DNA from: Allobosea caraganae
GTDB taxonomy: Bacteria > Pseudomonadota > Alphaproteobacteria > Rhizobiales > Beijerinckiaceae
Direction: 5' to 3'
DNA: 64,000 nt
Assembly (NCBI RefSeq): GCF_003351345.1
Contig: NZ_QQTO01000037.1
Span: 124,001-188,000, forward strand
Below are positions 60,912-64,000 of this stretch, piece after piece (position 1 is the stretch's first letter; each line of letters opens with the position of its first letter). Made by a program: the position numbers and the translations under genes. The notes under the pieces were generated by a model. It was not told where the DNA came from and did not search any database. It saw only the letters and a program-made list of their open reading frames with translations.

Positions 60912-60925
60912 CGCGGGGGCGATGA

Positions 60926-61888
60926 TCAGTTCTTCATGCCCGCGGTCATCGGCCTCAGCCGCTCCAGCTCGGTGGCGAGCTTCTTCTTCAGGTCGTCCCC
61001 GGTCAGGACCTCCATGGTCATGCCGAGCTTCTCGCTGAATTCCTTCTGGACCTGCTGCGTCGCCAGCGCCTTCCTGAAGACCTCGGCCAGGACCGCGATC
61101 CGCTCCTTCGGCGTGCCCTTCGGCGCGTAGAGATTATGCTCGTTGCAGAACACCGCGTCGTAGCCGAGCTCGCGCGCCGTCGGCACGTCGGCGATGGCCG
61201 GGTCGCGCTTCTCGCCGAGCACGGCGAGCGGGCGCAAGCCGCCGCCGCGGAAAGCGACGATCTCGCCGACGCCGAAATTGCCGAGCGTGATGATGTTGCC
61301 CTTGATGCCGGCATAGCTCTCGGCCGCGCCGCCGAGCTGCACCTTCTTGAAGTCGGCGCCCGGGCTCGCCGTCTCCATCACGGCCACGGCCATGTGGTTG
61401 GCGCTGCCAATATTGCCGCCCCAGACGATCGAGCGCGGCTTGGCCACGACCGCGTCCATCAGCTCCTTGTAGGTCTTGTAGGGGCCGGTCTCGCTGACGC
61501 CGGCGACCATGCATTGCCGGTTGATCGAGATCACCGGCTCGAAATCCTTGTAGCCGAAATCGTTCAGCCCGGCGGCCTCCTGGATCAGCATCGCCGACTG
61601 GTGGATCAGGATGGTGTAGCCGTCCGGCGGGGCGTCCTTGACCTGGCGCGCGCCGATCGAGCCGCCGGCGCCGCCGACGTTCACGGCCGCGATCGGCTGC
61701 GGCAGCAGCTTGTTCTGCTCGATCGCGATCTGGAGGATGCGCGCCGAGGCGTCGGTGGCGCCGCCCGGATTGTAGGGGATGATCCAGCGGATCGGCTTGC
61801 TCGGATAGTCCTGCGCCGAAGCGGCGATCGGCGCGGCGCAGAAGCCGGCAAAGGCGAGCGCGCAGGCAAGTACCTTGGTGAGCGTCAT
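60926..61888 (-). CDS. Tripartite tricarboxylate transporter substrate-binding protein (Bug family)
   Basis: The 320-residue periplasmic protein has a signal peptide (about 1-26, ending ASAQ) and the Bug pattern DYPSKPIRWIIPYNPGGATDASARI. INVGGAGGSIGARQVKDAPPDGYTIL-like loops hold the carboxylate. It captures an organic acid for TctAB. The start at 61888 has GAGGGAA upstream. It is the first gene of the leftward unit. Confidence 0.93.
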   Translation of the reverse strand: MTLTKVLACALAFAGFCAAPIAASAQDYPSKPIRWIIPYNPGGATDASARILQIAIEQNKLLPQPIAAVNVGGAGGSIGARQVKDAPPDGYTILIHQSAMLIQEAAGLNDFGYKDFEPVISINRQCMVAGVSETGPYKTYKELMDAVVAKPRSIVWGGNIGSANHMAVAVMETASPGADFKKVQLGGAAESYAGIKGNIITLGNFGVGEIVAFRGGGLRPLAVLGEKRDPAIADVPTARELGYDAVFCNEHNLYAPKGTPKERIAVLAEVFRKALATQQVQKEFSEKLGMTMEVLTGDDLKKKLATELERLRPMTAGMKN

Positions 61889-62047
61889 GATGTTCCCTCT
61901 CCTCGGCCACGCCGCGCCACGGATGGGAAGGCATCCGCTACAGCCAGCGAGACCTGTTCTGTCCCTCCGCATCGGGACTCTGCGGTCCCTTGCTGCATGG
62001 CAGCGCTTGCGGCGTCAGAACTGGTAGGGGAAACACCCCGCGACTTC

Positions 62048-62063
62048 TGTCATGTATCCGACA
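62048..62063. promoter_or_regulatory. Candidate operator between the transporter unit and the Crp/Fnr gene
   Basis: TGTC (62048-62051) and GACA (62060-62063) flank 8 bases in a less GC-rich patch, 160 bp upstream of the binding-protein gene. The symmetry is short, so this is a tentative site. Confidence 0.3.
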
Positions 62064-62098
62064 AGTTTTCGCGAATTGGCGGGCCGGCCCGCCGCTGG

Positions 62099-62893
62099 TC
62101 AGATCTCTAGGACTGGCGCGCGCTCCACCCGGATCAGTTGCTCCAGTGGCGCGACATCGACGGGATCGGGAGCCTCCGCCGGCACGAAGAGCCGTCGCCC
62201 GACCCGCTTGATATGGCCGGACTCCTCCAGCGACACCAGCAGGGTCGTGACGCTCTGGCGGGAGGCCCCGACCATCTCGGCGATCTCCTGATGGGTGAAG
62301 TGCCCGTCGATCTCCCAGTCACCACCGCGCTCGATGCCATAGAGCGTGGCGAGATGGCGCACCGCCATGGCGATGCGCTGCTCCAGCGTCGGCTCGGCCA
62401 GGATGCGGATGACGCGCTTCAGCAGCTCGCCCTTGAACTCGGAGATCGCCAGCGCGCAGCGCAGGGCCCGCGGCGAACGCTCGATCAGCTCCAGATAGTC
62501 GGCGCGCCGCAGCCAGAACACGCGGCAATCGACCAGCGCCTGCGCCGACCATGAATGGCTGCCCGACCATGGCGTGCAGCCATGCGCGCCGACGAGCATG
62601 CCGTCGCGGTAATAGGACGTGGTCTGCGAATTGCCGTTGTCGTGGATGTAGTGGACCTTGATCGTCCCCGACTTGATGACGAACAGATTATCGGACGCGT
62701 CGCCCTGGTGATAAAGCAGCTGGTGCTTGGCCACGGCCCGCTCGATCGCGGACGCGAGCAGGAAGGCCCGGTCGGCGGGATCGAGCATGTCCAGCAGCCT
62801 CGGATAGCGCTGGTCCCTCGCGGCGAATGTCTTGTTACCCGAGGAGAGTGCCTTGCCCCCCGAGGGGAATGTCCTGGTCGTTTCGTCCCGCAT
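62099..62893 (-). CDS. Crp/Fnr-family transcriptional regulator
   Basis: The 264-residue protein has a cyclic-nucleotide-binding-like beta barrel (LLYHQGDASDNLFVIKSGTIKVHYI) and a C-terminal winged helix (FTHQEIAEMVGASRQSVTTLLVSLEESGHIKR). No Fnr-type cysteine cluster is seen at the N-terminus, so it is not an oxygen sensor of that kind. The effector is unknown. The N-terminal 25 residues are a 7-residue repeat (see 62817-62879). It stands between the transporter unit and the RraA gene and is likely the local regulator. Confidence 0.92.
   Translation of the reverse strand: MRDETTRTFPSGGKALSSGNKTFAARDQRYPRLLDMLDPADRAFLLASAIERAVAKHQLLYHQGDASDNLFVIKSGTIKVHYIHDNGNSQTTSYYRDGMLVGAHGCTPWSGSHSWSAQALVDCRVFWLRRADYLELIERSPRALRCALAISEFKGELLKRVIRILAEPTLEQRIAMAVRHLATLYGIERGGDWEIDGHFTHQEIAEMVGASRQSVTTLLVSLEESGHIKRVGRRLFVPAEAPDPVDVAPLEQLIRVERAPVLEI
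62817..62879 (-). repeat. Three 21-bp tandem repeats in the Crp/Fnr N-terminal coding region
   Basis: Units at 62817-62837, 62838-62858 and 62859-62879 share a CCCGAGGGGAATGTCCTGGTC-like pattern. The outer two differ at 6 of 21 positions. Because 21 is a multiple of 3, they encode a 7-residue repeat (FPSGGKA, LSSGNKT) without changing the frame. Confidence 0.8.
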
Positions 62894-63044
62894 CGCGATG
62901 TGACACCGTCTGATTATTGCGTTGGGCTCCGGCCTCGGCACGCGGCTCGGCGCGCCCGCGCCGCGCAATCTGAGACCCGCTCCGGCTAATATTCAAGCGC
63001 TGCCGGAGGCGTCGGGTCAATGCTTCCCGTCGATACTGAAAAGC

Positions 63045-63084
63045 TATCGAATGCCATCCATACTTGTATTGGACACAATCGATA
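63045..63084. promoter_or_regulatory. Symmetric elements in the Crp/Fnr-RraA intergenic region
   Basis: TATCGA (63045-63050) faces TCGATA (63079-63084), and TTGT-N7-ACAA (63064-63078) lies inside. The patch is AT-rich and about 70 bp upstream of the RraA start, where a promoter and regulator site would be. Binding by the adjacent regulator is inference. Confidence 0.4.
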
Positions 63085-63149
63085 AACGACAGCTCAATCC
63101 GCGGCGAACGCGACGGCAGGAAAGCCGCGCGCACCCCAAGGAGACTTCC

Positions 63150-63911
63150 ATGACTGCCGACCAGCGCCACAAGGGCAACGCGGGCTTCATTTCCGACGAC
63201 CGGATCGGCCCCTCGCCGAAGCCGATCGATGCCTCGGTGATCGCGCGCTACAAGAAGCTCAACGACGCGACCGGCACGATCTCCGACATCCTCGACGCCA
63301 AGGGCATCCGCGGCACGATCGGCGCCTCCAGGCTGCGCCCGAGCATCGCCAGCGCCACGATCGTCGGCCGCGCCGTCACCGTGCGCAACACCCCGCAGCC
63401 TTCCGACCCCTATGCGGCCGTCTCCGGCAATGACAACCTGATGTGCGAAGTCGAGGGCATCCACCAGGCCGATGCCGGCGACGTGCTCGTCATCCAGGGT
63501 CTCGAGGACATCTCCAACATGGGCGGCATCATGGCCACCATCGCGACCCGGCAGAAGCTCGCCGGCGCCGTCGTCGACGGCGGCGTCCGCGACATCGGCC
63601 ATTCGCGCAAGCTCGGCTTCCCGATCTGGTCGAAGGACATCTCGCCGATCACCGGCAAGTGGCGCTGCGTGACGCAGGAGATCAACGGCACGGTCGAGGT
63701 CTTCGGCGTCTCGGTCTCGCCGGGCGACCTCGTCGTCTGCGACGAGACCGGCATCTGCTTCGTGCCGCACGACCTGATCCTCGAAGTGCTCGAACTCTCC
63801 GAGGCCGCCGACGCCAAGGAAGTCGAGTGGGTCGAGAAGCTCGACGCCGGCCTGAGCATCCCCGATCTGGTCAAGCGCATCTACGCGAAGTTCCCGCACC
63901 AGCCCAAGTGA
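63150..63911 (+). CDS. RraA-like family protein, probable 4-hydroxy-2-oxoacid aldolase
   Basis: The 253-residue protein has the RraA/HMG-aldolase core (YKKLNDATGTISDILDAKGIRGTIG; GAVVDGGVRDIGHSRKLGFPIW; VCDETGICFVPHD). In aldolase members the GGxRD Arg-Asp and a metal-binding Asp are used to cleave 4-hydroxy-4-carboxy-2-oxoacids. Both motifs are present. Catabolic neighbours argue for aldolase rather than RNase E inhibitor. The ATG at 63150 follows AAGGAG. It is divergent from the Crp/Fnr gene. Confidence 0.9.
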   Translation: MTADQRHKGNAGFISDDRIGPSPKPIDASVIARYKKLNDATGTISDILDAKGIRGTIGASRLRPSIASATIVGRAVTVRNTPQPSDPYAAVSGNDNLMCEVEGIHQADAGDVLVIQGLEDISNMGGIMATIATRQKLAGAVVDGGVRDIGHSRKLGFPIWSKDISPITGKWRCVTQEINGTVEVFGVSVSPGDLVVCDETGICFVPHDLILEVLELSEAADAKEVEWVEKLDAGLSIPDLVKRIYAKFPHQPK

Positions 63912-63952
63912 ACGCGCCCAGGTAAGCCACACCCGAACACACGCCATGCCGA

Positions 63953-63978
63953 CCCCGCTGCCGATAACGGCGGCGGGG
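63953..63978 (+). terminator. Hairpin after the RraA-like gene
   Basis: CCCCGCTGCCG (63953-63963) pairs with CGGCGGCGGGG (63968-63978) with one G-U pair and an ATAA loop. It lies 41 bp after the stop and no T-run follows, so it is a possible terminator only. The last 89 bases of the window contain no gene start that I can support. Confidence 0.45.
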
Positions 63979-64000
63979 CAATCATAAAAGAAACGCTCAG

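Overview
The window is a high-GC chromosomal segment of an alphaproteobacterium. Gene content and order (purA; ispA beside mtgA; phaR beside phaA-phaB; argH, a small lipoprotein, lysA and a TIGR02302 protein in a row; grxD-bolA-purL) fit the Hyphomicrobiales. The Bosea/Methylobacterium neighbourhood is most likely, but the genus is an inference. No rRNA, tRNA, insertion sequence, prophage or CRISPR array was seen. Most of the window is core genome, with accessory modules: toxin-antitoxin pairs, a stress cluster and a catabolic block.

Layout. 0-6 kb: the end of an unknown gene, a MuiA-like surface protein, a VapBC pair, purA and a membrane protein. 5.8-7.8 kb: four small stress genes in divergent units, with three promoters of the general stress sigma factor (EcfG) type. 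7.8-12.3 kb: a PHB-depolymerase-like esterase and ispA, each ending in a copy of the same 105-bp repeat, then mtgA, rpmF and a MazEF-like pair. 12.3-15 kb: a degenerate-GGDEF/EAL protein behind a CtrA-like palindrome, then ParDE. 15-18 kb: PHB metabolism (phaR, phaA, DUF1737, phaB). 18-21.4 kb: a TRAP permease pair and a DMT exporter. 21.6-27.8 kb: leftward argH-lipoprotein-lysA-TIGR02302, with tlpA divergent. 28.7-32.5 kb: a secreted unknown, a lone carbamoyltransferase, DUF1272 and a zeta-like kinase. 32.5-38.7 kb: leftward pepF, methyltransferase, thioesterase, purL, bolA and grxD. 38.8-44.6 kb: an NtrC-type regulator, an L,D-transpeptidase and a DUF882 peptidase-like protein. The first and last of these have CtrA-like sites upstream. 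44.6-47.7 kb: two GSTs and a LysR/azoreductase divergent pair.

47.7-64 kb holds two converging carbon-uptake units. The rightward unit is a carbohydrate ABC transporter (two permeases, binding protein, ATPase) plus an NHL beta-propeller protein. The leftward unit is a tripartite tricarboxylate-type transporter followed by an FMN 2-hydroxyacid oxidase, a D-2-hydroxyacid dehydrogenase, an enolase-superfamily sugar-acid dehydratase, an SMP-30 lactonase and an SDR. Beyond it lie a Crp/Fnr regulator and a divergent RraA-like aldolase. Together the leftward genes look like uptake and degradation of an unidentified sugar acid or 2-hydroxyacid. This is the best candidate here for an undescribed pathway.

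Intergenic DNA is rich in palindromic repeats of several families, mostly at 3' ends and convergent junctions. They probably act as terminators or mRNA 3'-end structures.
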